Source: an uncultured Chloroflexota bacterium (GTDB lineage Bacteria; Chloroflexota; Dehalococcoidia; SM23-28-2; RBG-16-64-32). Taken from it: 5,735 nt of DNA. The notes under the pieces were generated by a model. The model was not told where the DNA came from. It did no database searches and worked only from the letters and a program-made list of their open reading frames with translations. Both the position numbers and the translations under genes were made by a program. Below, piece by piece: positions 1 to 5,735 of the stretch; the first letter of the stretch is position 1; each line of letters starts with the position of its first letter. Where the stretch lies: positions 1 to 5,735 of the forward strand of contig CAJXNA010000135.1 of the NCBI GenBank assembly GCA_913056415.1, written 5' to 3'.

Positions 1-1
1 C

Positions 2-490
2 TGGCTGGTTTTCCTGGCTCTCCTAGCCCAGGCCGTCGTGATCTACGTCGACTTTGGGGACGCGGATGTACTACGCAGGTTCGTCTTTCCTGCCTCGTAC
101 GTTCTCCTGCTGGTGTTCGTCGTCCTGAACCGGCGACGGGTAGGCTTCCTGGTAATCGGCATTGGTATGCTCCTGAACTTATTGGTCATCGTGGCCAACG
201 GAGGGCTGATGCCTATCGCTCCCGCCACAATGGAGAGAGCGGGTCTTGAGGACGAGCTGGTGGAGCTGGAGCTGGGCGATTCGGTACCGCAGACCAAGAA
301 CGTTCTCCTGGATGAGGGTGATACTCATCTGGGACTGCTCTCAGATCGTATTACCTGGGGGTCCCCGGGTCCCGTTCCCGTGTTCAGCATAGGCGATGCT
401 GTCATTGGGATCGGGCTTATTATTATCCTCGCGGAGTTACTCCTCCCTAAGTTACAGCGGCCGCCACGGGATCGGCTGTCCCCGACTTAG
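2..490 (+). CDS. DUF5317-type integral membrane protein, 5'-truncated by the window edge
   Basis: The reading frame is open from base 2 to the TAG at 488-490, giving 162 visible residues. The frame has no stop up to the window edge, so the real start lies upstream; the GTG at 38 is only an internal valine. The visible part begins in a hydrophobic segment (residues 1-15), followed by a second helix (about 29-42) ending in NRRR. A third helix (about 45-65) runs into the motif NGGLMP, and a last helix (about 131-150) starts at VFSIGD. The NLLVIxANGGxMP stretch and the late VFSIGD motif before a terminal helix are what I associate with DUF5317, a family of unknown function. The loop between them is acidic (residues about 81-95). 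It probably sits in the cytoplasmic membrane. No function can be assigned. The next gene is 148 bp away behind its own candidate promoter, so operon membership is not implied. Confidence 0.8.
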   Translation, partial: WLVFLALLAQAVVIYVDFGDADVLRRFVFPASYVLLLVFVVLNRRRVGFLVIGIGMLLNLLVIVANGGLMPIAPATMERAGLEDELVELELGDSVPQTKNVLLDEGDTHLGLLSDRITWGSPGPVPVFSIGDAVIGIGLIIILAELLLPKLQRPPRDRLSPT

Positions 491-572
491 TCGATTTGGT
501 CGCTGGGAAGGATTCTGGGTAACCTTGTGGTGCCCTGGCTCGTTTTCCCCTCTGGGTTGCCCTACAAAGCAG

Positions 573-601
573 TTGCATTCGGCGGTCGGTAGCGGTATAT
601 T
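573..601 (+). promoter_or_regulatory. Candidate sigma70-type promoter of the transporter operon
   Basis: TTGCAT at 573-578 and TATATT at 596-601 are separated by exactly 17 bp. The -10 box matches TATAAT at five of six bases; the -35 box matches only its first three (TTG). Transcription would start near 608, leaving a leader of about 31 nt before the ATG at 639. The AT-rich -10 stands out in otherwise GC-rich DNA. This is a prediction from motif and spacing only. Confidence 0.45.
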
Positions 602-621
602 TCCGCCGTCGGGTGCGAATT

Positions 622-631
622 AGGAAAGGAG
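622..631 (+). promoter_or_regulatory. Ribosome binding site of the solute-binding protein gene
   Basis: The sequence AGGAAAGGAG ends 7 nt before the ATG at 639. It is a strong Shine-Dalgarno match at good spacing. It fixes the start of the binding-protein gene and fits high expression of that protein. Confidence 0.8.
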
Positions 632-638
632 AGAGTCA

Positions 639-2348
639 ATGAAGCGACCACGAAGAGTTCGGTGGTTATGGCTTCTTGCCGCGCTAGCCGCCATCGTCGC
701 CGTGGCCTTCGCGGCCTGCGATGGCGATGATGACGGTGATGGCGTCGTCAGCGGCGATCGCATCCAGGGCGGCGAGCTGACCCTGGCCACCATCGAGGGG
801 GACGCGCTGGACCCCCACTTCTCCAGCTTCGCCAGCGACATCTCACTGCAGCGCATGATCTGGCGCGGTCTCTACACGCTGGACGCCAGCAATGAGCCGC
901 AGCCGTCGATGGCGGCCAGCCTGCCGGATATCTCCGAGGATGGCAAGACCTACACCATCACGCTGCGGGACGGCCTGCAGTGGTCCGACGGCGACGACCT
1001 GCTGGCCGAGGACTTCGTGATGGGGATCCTGCGCACCTGCAACCCGGACAACGCCGGCGAGTACCAGTACGTCTTGACCAACATTGCGGGCTGTGACGAT
1101 CACTTCGGCAACGATGACGGCTTCGATGAGGCCCTAGAGAACCTGGTGGGCGTTCAGGCTATCGACGACACCACCATCGAGATCACGATCGCGGAGCCTC
1201 AGCCCACGTTTACGATCATCCTCTCGCTGTGGATGACCTTCCCGGCGCCCGTGCACCTGTTCCCCAACTCCGGCGACGCCTGGCCTGACCCAGGGCCATC
1301 CGCCCCGGGCCAGCTGGCCTTCAACGGTCCCTACATCCTGACGGCGTACACTCCGGGGGACAGCGCCGTTCTAGAGCCCAACCCCAACTGGGCCGCCCCG
1401 AACGGCATCAGCCCTACTCTGGACAAGGTCACTCTGCGCTTCATCGACGACGAAGCGGTTTCCACCAACGCCTACCGCACAGGCGAGGTGGACTTCACCA
1501 ATGTCGACCTGGCCCAGCTGTCCGCCATCAAGTCCGACTTCGAGCCAACCGGGGAGTACGTCAGGGTCCTCTTTCCTGGCACGGTCGGGCTGCAGATGCA
1601 GCTGACCCACCCCGTCCTGGGCGACCCCGATACCGGCCTCGATGTCCGCCTGGCCCTGAGGAGGAGCATCGACGAATTCACGGAGAACGAGGTCTGCTTC
1701 GACGGCGGCCGCGTGCCGACCACCAGCTGGATCCCCGAGGTCAGCGGCGGCCACCCCCCCGACGCCTTCGAGGACGTTATCGGCTTCAACCCCGACGCCG
1801 CCCGGGCTCACCTGGAGGCCGCCGGCTTCCCCGATGGTGAGGGATTCCCGACGCTGTCCATCCTTGTCCGCGACAGCCCCTCCAACATCTGCGTGGCCGA
1901 GTTCCTCCAGGAGGGCTTCCGCACGATCCTCAACATCGAGACGACCATTGAAGTGGTGGACGGGCCCACCCGCTCGGCGCGGTTCACCGCCGAGGACTTC
2001 GAGCTGTTCCCCGGCGGCTGGATCCAGGACTACCCCGACCCGGAGAACTGGGTCCTGGGCCTGGCCGAGACCGGCGGCAGCCTGAACAACTACAACTGCA
2101 GCGACCCCGAAATCGACGCGCTGGTCGAGCAGGCCCGCTTCAACACGAACAACGAGGAGCGGCTCCAGCAGTACAAGCAGATCAACGAGCTGATCGTCAC
2201 CAGGGTGTGTGGCATCGGCGTCGGCCTGCACCTGGCCAACGACTACCTGATCAAGCCGTTCACGGTGGGCCTGGCGGAGAACGCCCGCGGCCTGGACGCG
2301 GTCATCGCCGGTGATTGGATCGCCGAGGCCTGGGGAGTCTCTGAGTAA
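639..2348 (+). CDS. ABC transporter substrate-binding lipoprotein, family 5 (DppA/OppA type)
   Basis: This 569-residue protein is the extracytoplasmic solute receptor of a peptide/nickel-type ABC importer (SBP_bac_5 family). The N-terminus has a basic head (KRPRRVR), a hydrophobic core and FAAC with the lipidation cysteine at residue 27, so it is probably a membrane-anchored lipoprotein. The phenylalanine at -3 is less usual than leucine. A very acidic linker (DGDDDGDG, 28-35) follows. Family hallmarks are GGELTLA near 44-50, DALDPHF at 55-61, SEDGKTYTITLRDGLQWSDG at 99-118, AEDF at 123-126, GPYILTAYTPG at 230-240 and GWIQDYPDPENW at 460-471. Length is normal for the family. Six further cysteines (134, 152, 353, 418, 487, 524) could form disulfides. 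The strong ribosome binding site supports the ATG at 639. Two permease genes follow, which confirms the transport role. The substrate cannot be read from sequence; oligopeptides or dipeptides are the default expectation. Confidence 0.93.
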   Translation: MKRPRRVRWLWLLAALAAIVAVAFAACDGDDDGDGVVSGDRIQGGELTLATIEGDALDPHFSSFASDISLQRMIWRGLYTLDASNEPQPSMAASLPDISEDGKTYTITLRDGLQWSDGDDLLAEDFVMGILRTCNPDNAGEYQYVLTNIAGCDDHFGNDDGFDEALENLVGVQAIDDTTIEITIAEPQPTFTIILSLWMTFPAPVHLFPNSGDAWPDPGPSAPGQLAFNGPYILTAYTPGDSAVLEPNPNWAAPNGISPTLDKVTLRFIDDEAVSTNAYRTGEVDFTNVDLAQLSAIKSDFEPTGEYVRVLFPGTVGLQMQLTHPVLGDPDTGLDVRLALRRSIDEFTENEVCFDGGRVPTTSWIPEVSGGHPPDAFEDVIGFNPDAARAHLEAAGFPDGEGFPTLSILVRDSPSNICVAEFLQEGFRTILNIETTIEVVDGPTRSARFTAEDFELFPGGWIQDYPDPENWVLGLAETGGSLNNYNCSDPEIDALVEQARFNTNNEERLQQYKQINELIVTRVCGIGVGLHLANDYLIKPFTVGLAENARGLDAVIAGDWIAEAWGVSE

Positions 2349-2379
2349 TAGGACGAAGGCAAATAGCAACGAGCCAAGG

Positions 2380-2409
2380 ACTGCGGGAGCCCATGCGGGC
2401 TCCCGCAGT
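2380..2409 (+). terminator. Intercistronic hairpin, terminator-like or mRNA-stabilising
   Basis: Bases 2380-2392 (ACTGCGGGAGCCC) pair perfectly with 2397-2409 around the tetraloop ATGC. This makes a 13-bp, GC-rich stem 31 nt after the binding-protein stop. The 3' flank (TGCTTTCGCT) has only a short T run, so full intrinsic termination is doubtful. In ABC importer operons such a hairpin commonly protects or partly terminates the binding-protein message, so that the receptor outnumbers the permeases. That role is inferred from position and family precedent. Confidence 0.75.
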
Positions 2410-2447
2410 TGCTTTCGCTATTCAGCGACGGCAATAATGATAAGGCC

Positions 2448-3368
2448 ATGACCGGCTACATTATCCGCCGCGTCCTCAGGATGATCCCCCTCCTGTGGGC
2501 GGTGGCTACCGTCACGTTCTTCCTGATGCACGCTGTCGAGGGAGGCCCGTTCGACCGCGAGAAGGAGCTGCCGCCCAACGTCCTCGCAAATCTTGAAAAG
2601 AAGTACAACGTCGATAATCCCCTGGTGGAGCAGTACGGCCTCTACTTGTTGAACCTAGTTCAGGGGGACCTAGGGCTCTCCTTTGAGACCAACCGGGAAG
2701 TGTCCACCATCATCCGCGAAGGGGTGGAGGTGAGCGCCCAGCTGGGGGCCAGCGCCTTCCTCTACGCCATGGTGTTCGGCATGACCATGGGCGTTATCTC
2801 TGCCCTCAATCAAAACCGGTTGGGGGACTATCTGGGCGTCTTCTTCGCCACCATCGGCACCGCCCTGCCCAACTTCATCATGGCCACTTTCCTGGTCATC
2901 ATCTTCTCCGTCCAGCTGGGCTGGTTCGACGTCCTGGGCTGGGAGTTGGGCAACTATCGCAAGATGGTGCTGCCCATCCTGGCGCTGGGTACACTGCCCG
3001 CCGCCTATATCGCGCGTGTAACACGGGCCAGCATCCTGGAGGTGCTGAACCAGGACTATATCCGCACGGCGCGGGCGAAGGGGCTGGCCGAACGTGTGGT
3101 GGTGTTGCGGCACACCATAAAGAACGCGATGGTGCCTATACTGACCGTCGCTGGACCCATCTTCGCCTTTCTCGTGACCGGCTCGTTCATCGTGGAGCGC
3201 ATCTTCGCCATTAACGGGGTGGGCCGTCACTTCGTGACCGCCGTCTTCCAGCGGGACTACGGCGTGATAATGGGCACCACCATCTTCTATGCCGTCATCA
3301 TCGCCGCCGCCAACCTGGTGGTGGACATCCTCTACGCGGTGGCGGACCCCAGGATCAGATACCGGTAA
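2448..3368 (+). CDS. ABC transporter permease, DppB/OppB type
   Basis: This 306-residue cytoplasmic-membrane protein is one of the two channel subunits of a peptide/nickel-type importer (BPD_transp_1 family). It starts with the typical YIIRRVLRMIPLLWAV segment and helix 1 (about 10-29). Further helices lie near 98-118, 131-156, 172-192, 231-255 and 275-298. The EAA loop that contacts the ATPase is clear at 204-233 (YIRTARAKGLAERVVVLRHT, then IKNAMVPILT), and the C-terminus YAVADPRIRYR is classical. I chose the ATG at 2448. A TTG at 2409 would add 13 residues, but it lies on the last base of the hairpin and has no family support. The Shine-Dalgarno upstream of 2448 is poor (TAAGG, 2 nt away). 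The next gene begins 8 nt after the TAA, so the two permeases are co-transcribed. Length is typical of DppB. Confidence 0.93.
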   Translation: MTGYIIRRVLRMIPLLWAVATVTFFLMHAVEGGPFDREKELPPNVLANLEKKYNVDNPLVEQYGLYLLNLVQGDLGLSFETNREVSTIIREGVEVSAQLGASAFLYAMVFGMTMGVISALNQNRLGDYLGVFFATIGTALPNFIMATFLVIIFSVQLGWFDVLGWELGNYRKMVLPILALGTLPAAYIARVTRASILEVLNQDYIRTARAKGLAERVVVLRHTIKNAMVPILTVAGPIFAFLVTGSFIVERIFAINGVGRHFVTAVFQRDYGVIMGTTIFYAVIIAAANLVVDILYAVADPRIRYR

Positions 3369-3376
3369 TCTGACCG

Positions 3377-4317
3377 ATGGCGGAAGCGGAAGCCGTCTCC
3401 CCGCTGGAAGCGCTGGAGGAGGTCGCCCTGCGGCCAGAGCGGGGGCTGTGGTCAGACGCCTTCCGGCGGCTGATCCGGAACCGCCTTTCCATGGCGGCGC
3501 TCATCCTGCTGGCGATCGTCGCCGCCCTGGTGGTCCTGGGCAACTACGTGGACGTCGTCCAGCGCTATGACCCCAGGGTACAGGACCACAGCGCGACCCA
3601 GGAAGGGCCCAGCCTGGACCATTTCTTCGGGACCGACCAGCTGGGCCGCGACAACTGGGCGCGGGTGCTGCAGGGCACCTGGATCTCCCTTCAGGTGGGG
3701 CTGGGCGTACAGGTGATTGCCCTGACCATAGGGCTGCTCGTCGGGGGGATCGCTGCCCTGGGGGGGAGGTTGCTGGATAACCTGATGATGAGGCTGACCG
3801 ACCTGGGCTTCGCGTTCCCTGATCTGCTGTTCATCATCCTCCTGCGGGCGGTCCTGGCCGGCCGCGACTGGCCCATCCTGGGGGAACCGGTGCCGCAGAT
3901 GATCTTCGCCATCGCCTTCGTCAACTGGGTGATCATCTCCCGCCTGGTGCGGGGGCAGATGTTGTCGCTGGCGGAGCGGGACTACGTGATGGCGGCGCGG
4001 GCGATGGGGGCAACGCAGATGCGCATCGTGTTTCAGCATATGCTGCCCAACACCCTGGGGCCGGTTATCGTGGCGGTGGTGTTCGGCATCCCGCTGGCGA
4101 TCTTCGCCGAAGCCGTCCTGGCTTCATCGGCATCGGGGTGCCCCCGCCCACGGCCAGCCTGGGCAAGCTGGTCTCGGATGGCTACAGCTTCATTCAGGTG
4201 AACGTCTGGGTGGTTCTCTTCCCGGCGGGCGCCATTGGCCTTCTGATGCTCTGCTTCACCTTCATCGGCGATGGGCTGCGGGACGCCCTTGACCCGCGGG
4301 CGGCGCGGGAGGTCTAG
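3377..4317 (+). pseudogene. ABC transporter permease, DppC/OppC type, broken by a one-base frameshift
   Basis: This is the second channel subunit of the importer. Frame 1 runs from the ATG at 3377 through residue 248 and shows the OppC_N-like first helix (about 38-55), HFFGTDQLGRDNWARVLQG at 82-100, and the EAA loop at 202-230 (DYVMAARAMGATQMRIVFQH and on). After CTG at 4118-4120 the family pattern AEAVL-S-FIGIGVPPPTASLG is continued only from TTC at 4123, one frame over, to TAG at 4315-4317. This adds 64 family-like residues ending in IGDGLRDALDPRAAREV. The two bases GC at 4121-4122 look like a serine or similar codon that lost one base. Restored, the protein would be about 313 residues, normal for DppC. 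Unrepaired, translation drifts into 26 foreign residues and stops at 4201, losing the last helix. Both halves keep strong GC-rich third positions, so the lesion is recent or a sequencing error. No slippery heptamer is present. Confidence 0.88.
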
Positions 4318-4685
4318 CCTGAGGTCTGGCGGGTCCAGGCGGCCATGTCGAAGTAGTCGCGCCAGGCCTTGATCTTGCCGTTCTCGATCTCGAACACGCC
4401 GGCGACGGGCAGCTCCACCTTCTTGCCGGCCATCTCGAACCGATCGACGCGCTCCGTGAAGACGACGTTGCCAGCCTCGGCGATGTTCAGTGTCTCCCAC
4501 TCGATCCAACTGGTGGGCGAGACGATCTGCTGGAGGATTGTCTTGATGGCGGGCTTGCCCTGCATAGGCGGCATGGGCATGTTGTGCTAGACGGCGTCCT
4601 CGGCGAAGTAGCCGAGTATCTCGTCCACGTCGCGGTTGGATCAGGCGTGGCAGAAGGCAGATACGAGCTCTGTGTTATCGGACAC
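4314..4685 (-). pseudogene. Limonene-1,2-epoxide hydrolase-like (NTF2-fold) gene with two in-frame stops
   Basis: Read from the GTG at 4683-4685, which follows a strong ribosome binding site, the frame encodes 123 codons of a small cone-shaped NTF2-like hydrolase of the limonene-epoxide-hydrolase/SnoaL type. Codon 15 is TGA (4641-4643), following FCHA and preceding SNRDVDE, where such proteins often have tryptophan. Codon 33 is TAG (4587-4589), between FAEDAV and HNMPMPP. After that the frame is open to the TAG at 4314-4316. From memory of the Rhodococcus enzyme, its water-binding residues are Tyr53 and Asn55, and its catalytic triad is Arg99, Asp101 and Asp132. Codon 33 matches the tyrosine, while Asn35, Arg79, Asp81 (TERVD) and Asp110 (WRDYFD) are all kept. 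The longest uninterrupted part starts at the ATG at 4578-4580 (88 residues) and lacks the first helix and the tyrosine. It is either a recent pseudogene or carries base-call errors. Substrate is unknown. Confidence 0.82.
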
Positions 4686-4690
4686 GGCGT

Positions 4691-4698
4691 TCCTCCTT
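4691..4698 (-). promoter_or_regulatory. Ribosome binding site of the epoxide-hydrolase-like gene
   Basis: On the - strand AAGGAGGA lies 5 nt before the GTG at 4685. It is nearly the full anti-Shine-Dalgarno complement. It identifies the GTG as the true start of the interrupted gene and shows that the frame upstream of the two stop codons was once translated. The later ATG at 4580 has no comparable site. Confidence 0.75.
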
Positions 4699-4718
4699 GT
4701 CGGCGGGATTGCTCCCGG

Positions 4719-4724
4719 ATTATA
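4719..4724 (-). promoter_or_regulatory. Candidate -10 element for the epoxide-hydrolase-like gene
   Basis: A perfect TATAAT reads on the - strand, placing a start site near 4712 and a leader of roughly 27 nt before the GTG. No recognisable -35 box occurs at 16-18 bp; that region reads TCTACC at 17 bp. A perfect -10 in the 65-bp gap after fumC is suggestive. The promoter would need an activator or would be weak. It would let the small gene be expressed independently of fumC. Confidence 0.35.
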
Positions 4725-4725
4725 G

Positions 4726-4754
4726 GACAGTCACAGGCGAAGGTAGAGAGTCAC
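4726..4754 (-). repeat. Two direct GTGACTxTC repeats spaced 20 bp, upstream of the -10 candidate
   Basis: On the - strand GTGACTCTC (4754-4746) and GTGACTGTC (4734-4726) are identical at eight of nine positions and start exactly 20 bp apart, close to two helical turns. The second copy ends 1 bp before TATAAT. The first copy includes the fumC stop codon TGA. The arrangement resembles a pair of activator half-sites in a promoter without a -35 box. With so short a repeat, chance is a real alternative. Confidence 0.35.
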
Positions 4755-5735
4755 GAGGGCCCGTCGGGATCGCCGCCCAGGCCCGGCTCGGTCATCTTCG
4801 CCGGGTCGAGGATGCGGTCGAGGTCTTCCTCCGATAGGTCCGTCTTCTCGCGCGCCACCTCGCGGACGGTGCGGCCGCTGGCCGCGGCCTCCTTGGCGAT
4901 GGCGGTGGCGTCGTCGTAGCCGATGACCGGCGCCAGGGCGGTGGCGATGGCGAGGCCCCGCGCCACCGTCTGAGGGCCGCGCTCTGTGGCGCGCAGCCCT
5001 TTGACGCACCGTTCGCTGAAGTTGGCGGCGCCGGCTGCCAGCAGCTCGATGCTCTCCAGCAGGTTGTGGGCGGCCACCGGCATCATCGTGTTCAGCTCGA
5101 AGTAGCCGCCCTGGGCGGCGACGCTGACGGCGGCGTCGTTGCCGATGACCTGGGCGGCCACCTGGATGAGCGACTCAGCGATGACGGGGTTGACCTTGCC
5201 GGGCATGATGGAGCTGCCGGGTTGCACCTCCGGCAGCGCCAGCTCGCCCAGGCCGGCGCGGGGGCCGGAGCCCAGCCAGCGGATGTCGTTGGCGATCTTC
5301 ATCAGGCTGACGGCGATGGTGCGCAGGCTGCCGCTGGCCTCAAGCACTGCGTCCAGCGTGTTCTGGGCCTGGAAGTGGTTGTCCGTCTCGCGGACGGTGA
5401 CGGCCAACTCCTGCGAGAGGACGGCGCAGACGCGGGAGGCGAACTGCGGGTGGGTGTTGACGCCGGTGCCGACGGCGGTGCCGCCCAGGGCGACCTCCGA
5501 GAGCTCTTCCTGGGCGCGGCGCAGGCGGCGTACGCCGCGCTCCGCCTGCCCGGCGTAGCCGAGGAGTTCCTGGCCCAGCCGGATGGGGGTGGCGTCCTGA
5601 AGGTGGGTGCGGCCGGTCTTGACGACGCCCCAGAGCTCCTTCGACTTGCCCTCCAGCGTGGCCTGGAGGCGCTGAAGGGCGGGGATCAGCCGCGTTTCGA
5701 TGGCAACCAGGGCGGCGAGGTGAATGGCGGTGGGG
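4751..5735 (-). CDS. fumC: Class II fumarate hydratase, C-terminal 327 residues (start outside window)
   Basis: Class II fumarase interconverts fumarate and L-malate in the TCA cycle as a cytoplasmic, iron-independent homotetramer. The frame enters from the right edge at PTAIHLAAL, which corresponds to the region near residue 143 of E. coli FumC from memory, so about 130-145 N-terminal residues are missing. In the visible fragment, KTGRTHLQDATPIRLGQE lies at about 39-56. The TH pair carries the fumarase catalytic histidine; aspartase has TQ here. LGGTAVGTGVNTHP is at 83-96 and the superfamily signature GSSIMPGKVNP, with the mobile catalytic serine, is at 173-183 (bases 5186-5218). GYFELNTMMP follows at 210-219, where fumarases more often have GNFELN. 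The C-terminal domain ends in ILDPAKMTEP plus a short Gly/Asp/Pro tail. The stop is TGA at 4751-4753. Internal methionine or TTG codons are not starts. Aspartase is a less likely alternative. Confidence 0.93.
   Translation of the reverse strand, partial: PTAIHLAALVAIETRLIPALQRLQATLEGKSKELWGVVKTGRTHLQDATPIRLGQELLGYAGQAERGVRRLRRAQEELSEVALGGTAVGTGVNTHPQFASRVCAVLSQELAVTVRETDNHFQAQNTLDAVLEASGSLRTIAVSLMKIANDIRWLGSGPRAGLGELALPEVQPGSSIMPGKVNPVIAESLIQVAAQVIGNDAAVSVAAQGGYFELNTMMPVAAHNLLESIELLAAGAANFSERCVKGLRATERGPQTVARGLAIATALAPVIGYDDATAIAKEAAASGRTVREVAREKTDLSEEDLDRILDPAKMTEPGLGGDPDGPS

Noticed and set aside
517..562. GGGTAACC / GGTTGCCC pairing after the DUF5317 gene as its terminator
   Set aside because: The stem is 8 bp with a G-U pair, the loop is 30 nt and no T run follows.
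1371..2369. A 332-codon open frame on the - strand opposite the solute-binding protein
   Set aside because: It lies entirely opposite a well-supported family-5 binding protein, has a low-complexity Val/Gly/Ala/Asp-rich composition and no recognisable motif; it is a product of GC-rich codon usage on the other strand.
2437..2451. A four-codon ORF (ATG ATA AGG CCA TGA) whose stop overlaps the permease ATG
   Set aside because: It has no Shine-Dalgarno of its own and such short frames arise often by chance; translational coupling cannot be supported.
3452..4039. A 195-codon - strand open frame opposite the second permease
   Set aside because: Its product is His/Gln/Pro-rich with no family resemblance, while the + strand carries conserved permease motifs over the same bases.
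4118..4125. Programmed ribosomal frameshifting in the DppC-type permease gene
   Set aside because: There is no slippery heptamer, no internal Shine-Dalgarno at proper spacing and no strong downstream structure seen, and permeases of this family are not known to use it.
4291..4335. GACCCGC/GCGGGTC inverted repeat around the convergent stop codons as a bidirectional terminator
   Set aside because: The arms are 7 bp with a 31-nt loop and no T tract on either side, so it does not resemble an intrinsic terminator.
4587..4643. Stop-codon reassignment (TGA as Trp, TAG as a sense codon) explaining the interrupted hydrolase gene
   Set aside because: TGA ends fumC and TAG ends the DUF5317 gene and the permease at the expected lengths, and tryptophan is encoded by TGG throughout the window.

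Overview
The window is high-GC bacterial DNA with strong G/C preference at third codon positions. It looks like part of a free-living bacterium's chromosome. A DUF5317 membrane protein, a multi-cysteine oligopeptide-type lipoprotein and GC-rich central-metabolism genes would fit Chloroflexota or a related high-GC lineage. That placement is an inference from gene style, not a measured one.

The left half is on the + strand. It starts with the C-terminal part of a DUF5317-type membrane protein (2-490). After a 148-bp gap with a plausible sigma70-type promoter come three transporter genes: a family-5 solute-binding lipoprotein (639-2348), a DppB/OppB-type permease (2448-3368) and a DppC/OppC-type permease (3377-4317). 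A perfect 13-bp hairpin lies between the binding-protein gene and the first permease. It may let the binding protein be made in excess. The third gene carries a one-base deletion near 4121 that splits it into two frames. No ATPase gene follows.

The right half is on the - strand. At its right edge is the C-terminal two-thirds of a class II fumarase (fumC, 4751-5735, start outside the window). Downstream of it on the same strand is a small limonene-epoxide-hydrolase-like gene (4314-4685). That gene keeps a strong ribosome binding site and most catalytic residues but has two in-frame stop codons, one at the position of the active-site tyrosine. It converges on the permease gene, and both stop codons lie in the same CTAG tetranucleotide.

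Functionally this is a peptide or other small-solute import operon beside a TCA-cycle gene and a decayed or mis-sequenced hydrolase. I found no CRISPR array, RNA gene, insertion sequence, phage gene or defence system, and nothing that amounts to a new biological system. The most notable feature is three reading-frame lesions within about 525 bp in two neighbouring genes. This points either to local gene decay or to consensus errors in this stretch.
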